Of a DNA stretch of 27,965 nucleotides, positions 1 through 7,738 are shown in pieces. Numbering within the stretch: the first letter of the stretch is position 1; every line of letters begins with the position of its first letter. The stretch comes from DATGIQ01 sp035295665. Lineage in GTDB: Bacteria > Planctomycetota > Planctomycetia > Gemmatales > Gemmataceae. Under the pieces are notes generated by a model, which was given only the letters and a program-made list of their open reading frames with translations, made no database searches and was not told the origin of the DNA. A program made the position numbers and the translations under genes. The stretch is taken from the NCBI GenBank assembly GCA_035295665.1, contig DATGIQ010000235.1, forward strand, positions 1-27,965, in the 5' to 3' direction.

Positions 1-2324
1 GTGATAATGACAGGGCCGCCGCTTGAGGTCCCTTGCGAATTTGCGCCGACCTCGATCTTGACGTTGTTTTTCTCGCTCATCTCGATCAGGGTTTTGACCT
101 TGCTGCGATACTGCTCGGGCACTTTATCCGCGCTGTTGTAGGTTTCGTGTTTGCCGCCATCCTGGATTTCGAGGTGCTTTACCTTGCTCTTGCCGTCGGC
201 AACAGTGCCGGTCACCGTAATGATGAGCGACCCCTCTTGATAACGGGTTGTGAAGCTGTCGTTGGTACGGGTGATGGTCGTGATCACGCCATGCCTGCCG
301 GTGCCGCTGCCCGCCCCGGATCCTTCCCTCCCCGTGTTGGACCGTTGCATCTTAAACGGATTCGCGCTATCCGGAGCGAACTTGAACTGGAATTGCTGTT
401 CTTGCTTGGCCTTGGCTTCCGACAAGGAAACCTGAACGGTCAGCTTCTTGCCCTTCCGCAGGACCACGGCATCGACCGGTGTGTTCGCCTTCACCTCTTC
501 CACCATCTTGATGAACTTGGCCGGCGCATTCGGAACTGGCGCGCCGTTGAATTGGAGCAACACATCGTGTGGCTTCAATCCTGCCTTGGCTGCAGCGGAG
601 TCCGGAACCACCTTTTCGATCACCAGCCCCTGCCCCTTGGGCAAATCGAGTTGATCGGCCAGCACGGTGCCCGGCGCTTGTATCGCAACGCCCAGCCGAC
701 CGCCACTTAACCCATGATCACTGCCGTACCAGATTGCATGGCCCTGCATCGCCTCCAAAGCCTTGCGCTGGGCTTCCTCATTAACGAAGTAACCGCTGCC
801 CTGGAAGTGACGCAGATGCTCTCGGAAGGTGTCCAGCTTGCTGGGATCAACTTCTTTGAGTCTTTCGAACGCTCGCTCCATCTCCCGCTGCGATTTTTTC
901 AATTGCTCTTGCAGGTGCTTGATCTGGTCCGCATCGACCGCGGCCGGCAGGTCCTTGAGCAGTTCTTCCAGGTCGCGCAACACCTTTTCCACGGCCGGCT
1001 TCTTCGCGGATTCTTTCGGGTCTGCTTGCTCATCGTCTTCAATCACGATGACCTTGCGGGCCTTCCGTGCCTCTGGGGCTCCCTCTTGTTTCCGAGGATC
1101 GGCCGGCTCGGTCTCGTCCGCAACGCGGACCACCGTCTCCGTTGTGCTTTGGCCTTGGGCGGCGTCGGCACGCAACCCGATGCCGGAAACTACCAAGGCC
1201 AAGCCCAGGAGGCCGCTCGCTGTAGCCAGCGACCACCAGCGCGGACAGCGTTTTTCCACACGCAGGGGATCTTGCAACAACATGGTTACCCTCCGAAACA
1301 GGTCTGAAGAATTCCCGAATACACCCAGAGCGCCCAGGGGAACGGCTGGCGCTCGTGTCAAACTGACCAAGAATTGTGCGTAATCTTCCGGGTTGGCCGC
1401 CTGCTCGGCTGCGGCGGCATCGGCAACGTATTCCTGGCAGAGGCGTACCTGGCGACGCAACCACCAAAACCACGGCAGGCAAAAGTACAGGGCCTGACCC
1501 AGCCCGAACATAAGACATGTCCAGGCGTCGCCGCGCTCCAGATGGGTCAGCTCATGAGCGAACAGCCAGCGCAGTGCCCCGGCGGCGTCGGCTTCGCAAA
1601 AGCTCGCCGGCACGACCACACACGGCCGGAGGATGCCGCAACTCAATGGCACCCGCAGCCGCCTCGATACCAGCAGCCGCGGCCGGCGTCCCTGTCCCCG
1701 AGCCATCGCTTCAAAGACTCGGCGGATGGGTTCCGGAGCGGGTTGCGCATTACGGAGCAGTCGCCAGAGGACGCAATACCCAAGCACCCAACGTCCCAAC
1801 AAGCCGAGACTCGCCGCAGCATAGGCCACGACCGCAAATGACAACCAGCGCGATCCGATTCCGAATGCCAGATGGGACGTTTCCGTGGCACGATCGCGTG
1901 GTTCTCCGTCCATGCTCGGAGAGGCCCCATCCAGATGGCTGAGCATCAGAGCAAAGGCCGCTTCGTCAAATGCAATCGCACCATCCTGATCGAGTTGATT
2001 GTCACCGGCTTCCGCCTCGGACTGGGCAGCACTTTCCATCACCTGTCGTGGAGGAGAAAGTAGCTCCGCGGAATCCGGGCAAGATTGGGTAGCGGCGGGG
2101 GACAAGAACGACTCGGGGCTCAGGAGCGGCACCGTGATCCAGGAGGGACCTAAATTGAAAATACCTAAGGCCAAGGCCGCCAACAGGGCCGATTCGCCCA
2201 GGCGTTGTCGCCAGGCCGGCTGGCGGCAGGCCCGCATCATCGGCAAGGCGAGCAGGAGCAGCATGCCCCCGCCCAGGGCGCTGTGCAGCAGCCAACCAGC
2301 AAAGGGAGGCCAGGTACTATTCAT
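1..2324 (-). CDS. M56 (BlaR1/MecR1-type) membrane metallopeptidase with C-terminal PDZ domain, 3' end outside window
   Basis: The reading frame runs from an ATG at 2324 to the left edge without a stop (774 codons visible). Hydrophobic segments lie near residues 10-30, 45-65 and 160-185. The M56 zinc motif HELTH is at about 257-261, with a downstream acidic QEYVAD at about 297-302. A further membrane segment is at about 365-387, followed by a charged helical stretch (about 420-500) and a PDZ domain at about 542-635 (RLGVAI, then GLVIEKVVPDSAAAKAGL). In the BlaR1 family the cytoplasmic zinc site cleaves the cognate BlaI repressor after an outside signal. Here the penicillin-binding sensor is absent and the coiled coil plus PDZ takes its place, so the ligand is unknown; I infer the PDZ lies outside the membrane. 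The ATG overlaps the stop of the blaI-like gene (ATGA), and GGAGAA lies 7-8 bases upstream, so the two are co-transcribed and probably translationally coupled. Confidence 0.9.
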   Translation of the reverse strand, partial: MNSTWPPFAGWLLHSALGGGMLLLLALPMMRACRQPAWRQRLGESALLAALALGIFNLGPSWITVPLLSPESFLSPAATQSCPDSAELLSPPRQVMESAAQSEAEAGDNQLDQDGAIAFDEAAFALMLSHLDGASPSMDGEPRDRATETSHLAFGIGSRWLSFAVVAYAAASLGLLGRWVLGYCVLWRLLRNAQPAPEPIRRVFEAMARGQGRRPRLLVSRRLRVPLSCGILRPCVVVPASFCEADAAGALRWLFAHELTHLERGDAWTCLMFGLGQALYFCLPWFWWLRRQVRLCQEYVADAAAAEQAANPEDYAQFLVSLTRAPAVPLGALGVFGNSSDLFRRVTMLLQDPLRVEKRCPRWWSLATASGLLGLALVVSGIGLRADAAQGQSTTETVVRVADETEPADPRKQEGAPEARKARKVIVIEDDEQADPKESAKKPAVEKVLRDLEELLKDLPAAVDADQIKHLQEQLKKSQREMERAFERLKEVDPSKLDTFREHLRHFQGSGYFVNEEAQRKALEAMQGHAIWYGSDHGLSGGRLGVAIQAPGTVLADQLDLPKGQGLVIEKVVPDSAAAKAGLKPHDVLLQFNGAPVPNAPAKFIKMVEEVKANTPVDAVVLRKGKKLTVQVSLSEAKAKQEQQFQFKFAPDSANPFKMQRSNTGREGSGAGSGTGRHGVITTITRTNDSFTTRYQEGSLIITVTGTVADGKSKVKHLEIQDGGKHETYNSADKVPEQYRSKVKTLIEMSEKNNVKIEVGANSQGTSSGGPVII

Positions 2325-2740
2325 GATTGTTCTCCGGCAGGACGTCTGGAACTTCGGCCGGTCTTCCCCGATGCGGTTCGCCGGCGGGCTTCCTCGATCA
2401 TCGCCTGCATCCGTTCCAGCTCCGCCGGTGCCACCCGTTCGGACCGGAGCAAGCTCAGCACCAGCTGATCGGCCGCTCCATCGAAAACGCGATCGAGAAA
2501 GCGAATCGCACTCTCATCCCGGCTGTAGCGTGGCGTATACACAAAGGTGCGTCCCTCGACGTGATGCTGGACGAGCCCCTTGTCCTCCATGATCCGCAAC
2601 AAGGTTTGAATGGTGTTGTAGGCCAGATCCTCAAACTGCACGAGGTGGCGGTGCACCTGGCGGACGCTACTGGGGCCATGTTCCCAGAGCACCTTGAGGA
2701 TTTCCAGTTCCCGTGGCGTCGGGGTCGGTGTTTCGTTCAC
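2321..2740 (-). CDS. BlaI/MecI-family winged-helix transcriptional repressor
   Basis: This 139-residue protein carries the BlaI/MecI winged helix: PTPRELEILKVLWEHGPSSV, then AYNTIQTLLRIMEDKGLV, then a wing ending in FVYTPRYSRDE. The C-terminal helices form the dimerisation region that contains the cleavage site in known relatives. The open frame extends to a TTG at 2755, but that codon has no ribosome-binding site. The GTG at 2740 has GGAGAAG 7-8 bases upstream and begins just before the conserved domain, so I choose it. The M56 peptidase gene follows with a 4-base overlap. A near-consensus promoter and a dyad lie directly upstream, which fits autorepression. Beta-lactam specificity cannot be claimed, since planctomycetes carry many such pairs. 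Confidence 0.93.
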   Translation of the reverse strand: MNETPTPTPRELEILKVLWEHGPSSVRQVHRHLVQFEDLAYNTIQTLLRIMEDKGLVQHHVEGRTFVYTPRYSRDESAIRFLDRVFDGAADQLVLSLLRSERVAPAELERMQAMIEEARRRTASGKTGRSSRRPAGEQS

Positions 2741-2769
2741 GGGCTGCTTCTCCAACGAAGATTTAAAGC

Positions 2770-2788
2770 CTAATTATTTAGGTATTAG
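2770..2788. promoter_or_regulatory. Putative BlaI operator dyad overlapping the -10 element
   Basis: A perfect 5-base inverted repeat, CTAAT-N9-ATTAG, covers most of the -10 box and the predicted start site. Location and size fit an autoregulatory operator for the adjacent BlaI-type repressor. The half-sites do not match the classical TACA/TGTA box of staphylococcal BlaI/MecI, so the assignment rests on position. Confidence 0.5.
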
Positions 2789-2812
2789 AGCGTGGACGAG
2801 TTTCCTTGTCAA
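2784..2812 (-). promoter_or_regulatory. Sigma70-type promoter of the first blaI/M56 operon
   Basis: On the minus strand a perfect -35 hexamer TTGACA (2812-2807) is separated by exactly 17 bases from TCTAAT (2789-2784), a 5/6 match to the -10 consensus. The predicted transcription start is near 2777, giving a leader of about 35-40 bases before the GTG at 2740. Confidence 0.75.
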
Positions 2813-3045
2813 GCCAGGAACGAGATTTTTCCCGCTCTGCAGCTAGGCCGCGCCGGTCACTGTTTCACACTCCTCACCGGGAGAGATGGGATCTTGCCTA
2901 TTTGCCCAGGTGATTCTCCGCAGCGGAAAGGCGTTCCCGGGCTCGAAGAACGGCCATTCCGGGCAGCAGAGTTAGCTCACGGTGCCGGGGCAGTGTGCCA
3001 GGAAAAAAGGATGCCCGGATCCCTTCGGTCATTGCAGGAGAAGTC
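2813..3045. other. Intergenic stretch without a recognisable gene
   Basis: Open frames here have no plausible domain, no good start signal and no homology I recognise. At 3036-3042 there is a good ribosome-binding sequence (AGGAGAA) followed by a GTG at 3046 whose frame closes after eleven codons. That is probably the remnant start of the decayed cheW that follows. Confidence 0.4.
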
Positions 3046-3151
3046 GTGTCCCATCTTGATCAATTCTCATCCCCTTTTTGAACGATTCTTCGCTCACTCG
3101 CGATATTTCAGATTCCAGCAAATCCTTGCTCGTCAAAATCGTACCCCATAG

Positions 3152-3489
3152 GATCGGGAGCTGCTCCGCGCGGTGACAGTCGTGCCGCTACCCAAGGCGC
3201 CCGCGATTATTGAAGGCGTCATCAATGTGCGGGGCCACATCGTTCCGGTTGTGGATATCCGAAAACGGTCTCGACTGCCGACCAACGCGGCCGAGTCCAC
3301 CGATCACATCATTCTTGCCTGGGCAGGGAAACAGCTGGTGGCCTTGCGCGTGGACCGGGCCACGGATCTGCTGGAATTAGTGAGCGCGATGTTGAGGAAG
3401 CAAGTGGTGTTGTACCCGGGGCAGAATATATCGCCTGGATAGCAAAGCTCTCGGACGACCTCGTACTCATCTTTGAAGAACGAAAGCCC
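3152..3489 (+). pseudogene. cheW: Decayed cheW (chemotaxis coupling protein) with frameshift and missing N-terminus
   Basis: Reading from 3152 gives RELLRAVTVVPLPKAP, then EGVINVRGHIVPVVDIRKR, then DHIILAWAGKQLVALRVDRA: the middle of a CheW domain. An in-frame TAG at 3149-3151 cuts it off from any N-terminus. Near 3386-3390 the homology moves to the next frame (VEEASGVVPGAEYIAWIAKL, then SDDLVLIFEERK), which is the C-terminal part of the same fold; in the original frame translation ends after PGQNISPG. A single-base change therefore splits the domain, and the first 30-40 codons are missing or scrambled. CheW normally couples receptors to CheA. No cheA or receptor gene is present, so this looks like the relic of a lost chemotaxis cluster. 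A sequencing error could explain the shift, but not the missing N-terminus. Confidence 0.8.
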
Positions 3490-3704
3490 AGGGTGCGGGG
3501 CATCCTCCCGGTTTCGACTTGCATGACGACGCCGCACGCGGGTTCCGTTGCCTACACCGACATCGTTTTTTTCCGAGGAGAATTGACCATGAAAAGCATT
3601 CCACGCCGAAGTGCCTTCCCCTTTTCAGACGTTGGCGCCGACCACTGAGTTGGTAAAACAATCATTCGCATTCACGACTTGACATTGGCGTACAAAAGCG
3701 AAAC
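3490..3704. other. Intergenic remnant downstream of cheW
   Basis: The only translation signal is GAGGAGAATTGACC before an ATG at 3589, which opens a frame of just 19 codons closing at 3648. It may be the beginning of a lost gene that followed cheW. Nothing else recognisable is present. Confidence 0.35.
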
Positions 3705-3750
3705 ACCAGCCAGGAGCGCCAGCGATGGAAAGACGCTCCGGGCTGGTTTT
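3705..3750. terminator. Intrinsic terminator hairpin, possibly bidirectional
   Basis: ACCAGCC-A-GGAGCG (3705-3718) pairs with CGCTCC-G-GGCTGGT (3734-3747), giving 13 base pairs with one internal mismatch and a 15-base loop. A short T run follows on the plus strand; on the minus strand the exit is also T-rich (GTTTCGCTTTTG). It lies downstream of the DUF1501 stop at 3787 and is best read as that gene's terminator. Confidence 0.6.
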
Positions 3751-3786
3751 GCTGGCCGGTAGAGAGTTGTGCTCGCCGCCCTTTCT

Positions 3787-5121
3787 CTAGCCGACCAATT
3801 GCCGGATCGGTTTTCCTTCGGACACCAGCTCGATCGGCCGGCCGTCTTGACTGCGATACCAGGTATGCAGCGGGATGCCGAGCGTGTGGTAGATGGTGGC
3901 GGCCAAGTCTTGGGGCGTAACCGGGCTGTCGATCACGAATTCGCCCAACTGGTTCGTCGCCCCGACCACTTCGCCGATCTTGACGCCGCCGCCGCCCATG
4001 CAGGCGACACCTGAGGAAGCCCAGTGATCGCGCCCTGCCGATGGGTTGATTTTCGGCGTGCGGCCAAAATCACCGAACCAGACCACCAACGTATTCTCCA
4101 AAAGGCCACGGTCGTGGAGATCCTGGAGCAGTGCCGAATATCCCTGATCGAGGCGGGGCAACAGGCGGTCCTTGAGGCTCTTGAAATTGTTTTGGTGCGT
4201 ATCCCAGCCGCCGTCCGTAACGGTCACAAAGTGTACGCCCGCCTCGATCAGCCGCCGCGCCAGGAGACAGGATTGGCCGAAGGAATTCCGGCCGTAGAAT
4301 TCGCGCACGGGGTCGGGCTCCAGGTTCAGATCGAACGCGCGCTTCGCCGCCGGGGAGCTGATGAGGCTGTGCGCTTTTTCGTAGAACACATCGCGTGCTT
4401 TCACCACCTGGATCGACTCTTCAATCTGTTTTTGGTGGTGGTCGAGCTCGGTGAGCATGGAGTAGCGGCGTTCCAGACGGGCGCGCTCGGCGTCGCTGGC
4501 CACGCTTAAGTCGCGCACCTTGAACCCACGGGCGCTGGGATCGTCGAGCACCTCAAACGGGTTGTATTGATCGCCCAGGAACCCCGCGATGCCGCCGTTA
4601 AAGCGGCGGTCGATATAGCGGCCCAATTGCACGAAGGGGAACATGCCGTCCCGGTAACCACGCTCCTTGGCCACCACCGAGCCATAGCAGGGGAACGGAA
4701 GCGAGGGGTTGAATTTATGGCCGCTCATCATCAGATGGTCGGCCATGCCATGGCTGCCGTTTTGAGGATTGTGGCCGCGAATGATGCTGAACTTGTCGGT
4801 CTGTTTTGCCAACCGCGGCAGATGCTCGACCAGCCGCACACCGGGGAGGGTGGTCGGGATCGTGCCGAATTCGCCACGGATTTCGGCCGGCGCTTCCGGT
4901 TTGGGATCGAAAGTATCGACGTGGCTTGGTCCGCCCTGCATCCATAAGAGAATGCAGTTGACCGATTTTTTCTCGGGTCCCCCGCGCGCAACAGCCAGTT
5001 GCCGTAAATGAAGGAAACCCGGCAGTGTCAGCCCAAGGACCGACAGACCACCGATATTCAGAAATTGCCGTCGTGAGATTCCGGTGCAATCGACCGATGT
5101 TCCGGTGAAGAGGTTGAGCAT
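3787..5121 (-). CDS. DUF1501 family protein with twin-arginine signal
   Basis: This 444-residue protein belongs to the DUF1501 family, which is very abundant in planctomycetes and related to the sulfatase/alkaline-phosphatase fold; its activity is not established. The N-terminus has a clear Tat signal (SRRQFLNIGG at residues 16-24, then a hydrophobic stretch), so export in folded form is expected. Family features include LLWMQGGPSHVDTFDPKP, IIRGHNPQNGSHG, TVTDGGWDTHQNN, VVWFGDFGRTPKINPSAGRDHW and the C-terminal LGIPLHTWY. The frame extends to a GTG at 5181, but the ATG at 5121 has AAGGAGAG at good spacing and puts the Tat motif at the usual distance. The usual DUF1549/DUF1553 partner is not adjacent, so this is a stand-alone copy. 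Confidence 0.93.
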   Translation of the reverse strand: MLNLFTGTSVDCTGISRRQFLNIGGLSVLGLTLPGFLHLRQLAVARGGPEKKSVNCILLWMQGGPSHVDTFDPKPEAPAEIRGEFGTIPTTLPGVRLVEHLPRLAKQTDKFSIIRGHNPQNGSHGMADHLMMSGHKFNPSLPFPCYGSVVAKERGYRDGMFPFVQLGRYIDRRFNGGIAGFLGDQYNPFEVLDDPSARGFKVRDLSVASDAERARLERRYSMLTELDHHQKQIEESIQVVKARDVFYEKAHSLISSPAAKRAFDLNLEPDPVREFYGRNSFGQSCLLARRLIEAGVHFVTVTDGGWDTHQNNFKSLKDRLLPRLDQGYSALLQDLHDRGLLENTLVVWFGDFGRTPKINPSAGRDHWASSGVACMGGGGVKIGEVVGATNQLGEFVIDSPVTPQDLAATIYHTLGIPLHTWYRSQDGRPIELVSEGKPIRQLVG

Positions 5122-5190
5122 GGCGCTCTCCTTGTCAAGGGAGGACCGAGGTTGGCGGGAAGCGTGAATGCATAGGATCACGCTCTACCT

Positions 5191-5221
5191 TTTAGAGTGA
5201 CGGGATTTTGGCCAAAGTCAA
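5191..5221 (-). promoter_or_regulatory. Possible promoter of the DUF1501 gene
   Basis: On the minus strand TTGACT (5221-5216) and TCTAAA (5196-5191) are separated by 19 bases, wider than ideal. It would start transcription near 5184, upstream of the chosen ATG at 5121. The intergenic region is shared with the divergent thioesterase gene. Confidence 0.35.
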
Positions 5222-5294
5222 GAGGGAACCGCTGACGGAAACGGACGTCCCGGCCGGGCTGGAGGACTGCCGCCGAGCGCAGTAAATTAGCCGC

Positions 5295-5726
5295 ATGGAT
5301 GAGCCCTACATTGCCCTCCAGGTCGTGATGATGCCCAAGGACGCGAACCCCTTGCCGACCGTGTTGCCCGGTACTGCCCAGAACTTGCTTTATTCCACCA
5401 TTTTCGGCGGGGTGATCCTCAGTTACATCGATCAGGCCGGCGCGATTGGTGCCCGTCGCGAAGTCATTCGCGCCGGTGGTCCACCGCCCTTTCTCGTTAC
5501 CGTGGCCATGAATCGCGTGGAATTTCATCAGCCGGTCTTGGTCGGCGATGTCGTGCGCTTCCGGACCCATCTCCGCCGCTTGGGCCGCACCTCGATCACC
5601 GTGCACGTCAACGTCGAAGCCGAACGTGGCCAACAAGTCTTGGACGTGACAGAGGCTGAAGTCGTTTACGTGGGCATCGATCCCAGCAATCCCGAGCGCC
5701 GGCCGAAGCCCCTGGTTGGGACCTGA
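5295..5726 (+). CDS. Hotdog-fold acyl-CoA thioesterase (YciA/BFIT-like)
   Basis: This 143-residue protein matches the single-domain acyl-CoA thioesterase group. The signature TIFGGVILSYIDQAGAIGARR (about residues 35-55) is the glycine-rich turn followed by the helix with the catalytic aspartate (Asp46). It is followed by VTVAMNRVEFHQPVLVGDVVRF and TSITVHVNVEAE, the central strands of the hotdog sheet. These enzymes hydrolyse acyl-CoA to free acid and CoA in the cytoplasm; chain-length preference cannot be read from sequence. The ATG at 5295 has no strong ribosome-binding site but starts at the normal family length. The gene is monocistronic and divergent from the DUF1501 gene. Confidence 0.88.
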   Translation: MDEPYIALQVVMMPKDANPLPTVLPGTAQNLLYSTIFGGVILSYIDQAGAIGARREVIRAGGPPPFLVTVAMNRVEFHQPVLVGDVVRFRTHLRRLGRTSITVHVNVEAERGQQVLDVTEAEVVYVGIDPSNPERRPKPLVGT

Positions 5727-5943
5727 CGGGCCCTGCAGATTCAAACAAGAGGGGATTTAGCGCAAATTCAGCTTGCGACGTGGTGTACCGATCATTTACA
5801 GTCCAGCTACGATCCCCGCAATGAAAGAGTGATCGCCCGCGCAGGACCGCGCTAGTTTTCCCCATTCCCCTCTCCTCCCCAGCTCCGGAATCTGGTTGTC
5901 TCCAGCCGATTTGCTGGGATCCCATTGAACCCACGAGGTGTTT

Positions 5944-6339
5944 ATGTCTTGTCCCTTTTGTGCTGCGTTCGCGGCTTACCGGCGTCAGATCGACCGACGC
6001 CTCGACACGGCAACCTTTGGTCTATCGGAAGTAAATGCGCACCGGCTTTTGTCGATGGCGTGGAAAATCCGCGGCATCACGCGAACCACGTTGCGGCGCG
6101 TCGAGAACGAAGCCGTTCCCACGATGCTCTGCGACCTTCTGGATGGTCTCGCCGAGGGTCTGATCGAAGGCCTGTCCGCCAAACTGACCGACGCCACCCC
6201 GAAAAATGGTCACCCGGCTTCGGCCGGCCTGGATTCATCTGTCACGGCCAACGGGACAGTACCTTTCTCCGCAAAGGCACCGGCCCCCTGGTCGTGTCCA
6301 GCCCGTGAGCGGGGCTCCGGTCGGGTCGCGCGCGACTGA
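5944..6339 (+). CDS. Small hypothetical protein with N-terminal CPFC motif
   Basis: I recognise no family. The frame encodes about 131 residues. The first 80 or so (MSCPFC, a basic helix, then TLRRVENEAVPTMLCDLLDGLAEGLIEGLSAKL) look like a compact helical protein. The last 40 are low in complexity and rich in Ala, Pro, Gly and Arg, and may be read-through into a dispersed intergenic sequence (GTVPFSAK). The ATG at 5944 has GAGG five bases upstream; an in-frame ATG at 5938 is less well placed. It lies 217 bases after the thioesterase and converges on the FIST gene. Moderate support only. Confidence 0.45.
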   Translation: MSCPFCAAFAAYRRQIDRRLDTATFGLSEVNAHRLLSMAWKIRGITRTTLRRVENEAVPTMLCDLLDGLAEGLIEGLSAKLTDATPKNGHPASAGLDSSVTANGTVPFSAKAPAPWSCPARERGSGRVARD

Positions 6340-6358
6340 GCTCCCGCCCCCTCTCCCA

Positions 6359-6390
6359 GCCAGCCGGCCGCACGGACATGGCCGGCTGGC
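6359..6390. terminator. Perfect 11-bp hairpin between convergent genes
   Basis: GCCAGCCGGCC (6359-6369) pairs perfectly with GGCCGGCTGGC (6380-6390) around a 10-base loop. It sits between the converging ends of the 5944 and FIST genes, as a terminator would, but has no U tract on either side. Confidence 0.45.
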
Positions 6391-6435
6391 CCTGCCTTCG
6401 GAGCCATTGATCAAAAACAATCGTGGTCGGTAGTT

Positions 6436-7611
6436 TTACGCTTCTTCGAACAGTACCACGCTGGCCGTGAAGCCGTGGATAAAGTTCTGTCCGCCCACCG
6501 GGCCTAGCTCGCCCATGGCAAAGAACCCGGCCAGGGGAACCGCCCCGACTTCCGCACGCACTGCCCGAGCATCGTGATGTGGCTCGGAAAACAGCCGCGT
6601 TCCCCGACCGTTGCAGGTAAACACCAAGGCCCCGGCCGGGCGCTTCGTATGCTTCTGAACATCTCGCTGCAGCAGGGCGTGCAAATCCTCATCCGCCGTC
6701 TCGGCGTCGCGAACATGGAACTGGACGGTCTGGCCCACGCGGACCTCGTCGGTGATGGCCAAGGCACCGCTCTCCCGGTCCAATCCAAGAACATTGCGCA
6801 CCAGGAAATCGCCGCGCTGGAATTCTCCCTGATATTCATTGATCACCCGACCGATGTGCAACCCCTGCTGGAATAGCCGCTGATCATTCGGACTGAGGTC
6901 TTGCCAGAGCTGCTGCAAGCGGGCCAAAGGGGGTTGGCCGCCCAACTCCAGGACAATGTTTTCCTGGGCCTGGGTAATCACCATGTGCTGGCCAATTGGC
7001 CGGCAGCCTTGCGAGACAATGCTCCGCATCGGGATTGGTCCTTGCAGGAGCACGCCCACGGCTCCGTGCGACACGGATTGATTGCCGAGTAGCAGCTGAG
7101 TCTCGCCCGCCCTGCGGCCACCGCTCGCCATGCCGCCCATGACGCGCAGACCGGGATGGGCGTCGTTGATCCGGTCCAGGAAAAGATTGGCGGGGAATGT
7201 GAAGGGATCGCCCAGCAAAAACAAAACGGCGTGAGCCGGATCGGTGGACAGGAGCGCGTCCGGCCAACCGAGCAGGCTCACGCCATCCGGCGTCTGCTCC
7301 ACCACGAGGTGAAAGGGATGCAGCTCCACGGGGACCGGCCATCGAGCCAACCACAGACTGAGCGCGGGGGCAGCTTCAATTTCCTGATCGTTGCCGACAA
7401 TTGCCTCGCCGCTGCAGCCGAGGAGGCAGCGGGCCGCCAGACGTCGCTGGGCGGCATCGGCCAACGCGTCGGCGCCTTCGATGTGGTGTGGCGAAAAGAA
7501 GAGCAGGGCCAGGTCGGGCGGACCATGCAACTCCTGGAGGGCCTGGGTACACGTCTCTTCCAGGGCACGGAGGGTTTCGCGAGTGGTTGAGAGTGCCGCA
7601 GCGTATGGCAT
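6436..7611 (-). CDS. FIST domain (FIST N + FIST C) sensory protein
   Basis: This 391-residue soluble protein consists of a FIST N domain (about residues 15-210, with LALLFFSPHH, GCSGEAIVGN, LFLLGDPF, VMGGMASGG and GAVGVLLQG) and a FIST C domain (about 215-375, with GRVINEYQGEFQRGDFLVRNVLGLDRESGAL, ALVFTCNGRGTRLF and GFFAMGELGPVGG). FIST domains are predicted small-ligand sensors found in signal-transduction proteins. The frame opens further upstream, but the ATG at 7611 has AAGGATAG at proper spacing and begins in the conserved region. The histidine kinase gene lies upstream on the same strand with a 127-base gap containing a large hairpin. I infer that the two act in one pathway, with FIST reading a cytosolic metabolite. 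Confidence 0.9.
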   Translation of the reverse strand: MPYAAALSTTRETLRALEETCTQALQELHGPPDLALLFFSPHHIEGADALADAAQRRLAARCLLGCSGEAIVGNDQEIEAAPALSLWLARWPVPVELHPFHLVVEQTPDGVSLLGWPDALLSTDPAHAVLFLLGDPFTFPANLFLDRINDAHPGLRVMGGMASGGRRAGETQLLLGNQSVSHGAVGVLLQGPIPMRSIVSQGCRPIGQHMVITQAQENIVLELGGQPPLARLQQLWQDLSPNDQRLFQQGLHIGRVINEYQGEFQRGDFLVRNVLGLDRESGALAITDEVRVGQTVQFHVRDAETADEDLHALLQRDVQKHTKRPAGALVFTCNGRGTRLFSEPHHDARAVRAEVGAVPLAGFFAMGELGPVGGQNFIHGFTASVVLFEEA

Positions 7612-7678
7612 CGCTATCCTTTCGAAATTGGACTGGAAGAACCCCACGGGCTGGGTTCCCCGAAACTTTAGAAACTAC

Positions 7679-7732
7679 GAATCCAAAGGTGCCTGGAACT
7701 CCATCATTCACGTTTCAGACACCTTTGGATTC
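7679..7732. other. Long imperfect hairpin between the histidine kinase and FIST genes
   Basis: GAATCCAAAGGTG (7679-7691) pairs perfectly with CACCTTTGGATTC (7720-7732). After one mismatch the pairing continues for about seven more base pairs (7693-7699 with 7712-7718, one G-T), leaving a loop of about 12 bases. On the minus strand it begins 7 bases after the kinase stop. No strong U tract follows, so it could be a weak terminator, an mRNA-processing or stability element, or an operator for the FIST gene. Confidence 0.6.
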
Positions 7733-7738
7733 TGGTTC

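Noticed and set aside
33..710. 225-residue plus-strand ORF
   Set aside because: It is antisense to the PDZ and coiled-coil part of the M56 peptidase, whose minus-strand frame shows clear domain motifs. The plus-strand product has none.
2792..3151. 119-residue plus-strand ORF upstream of cheW
   Set aside because: No ribosome-binding site and no domain, and it overlaps the promoter of the blaI operon. Probably chance.
4024..4509. Long plus-strand ORFs across 3769-4947
   Set aside because: They are shadows of the DUF1501 gene, which has family motifs throughout on the minus strand.
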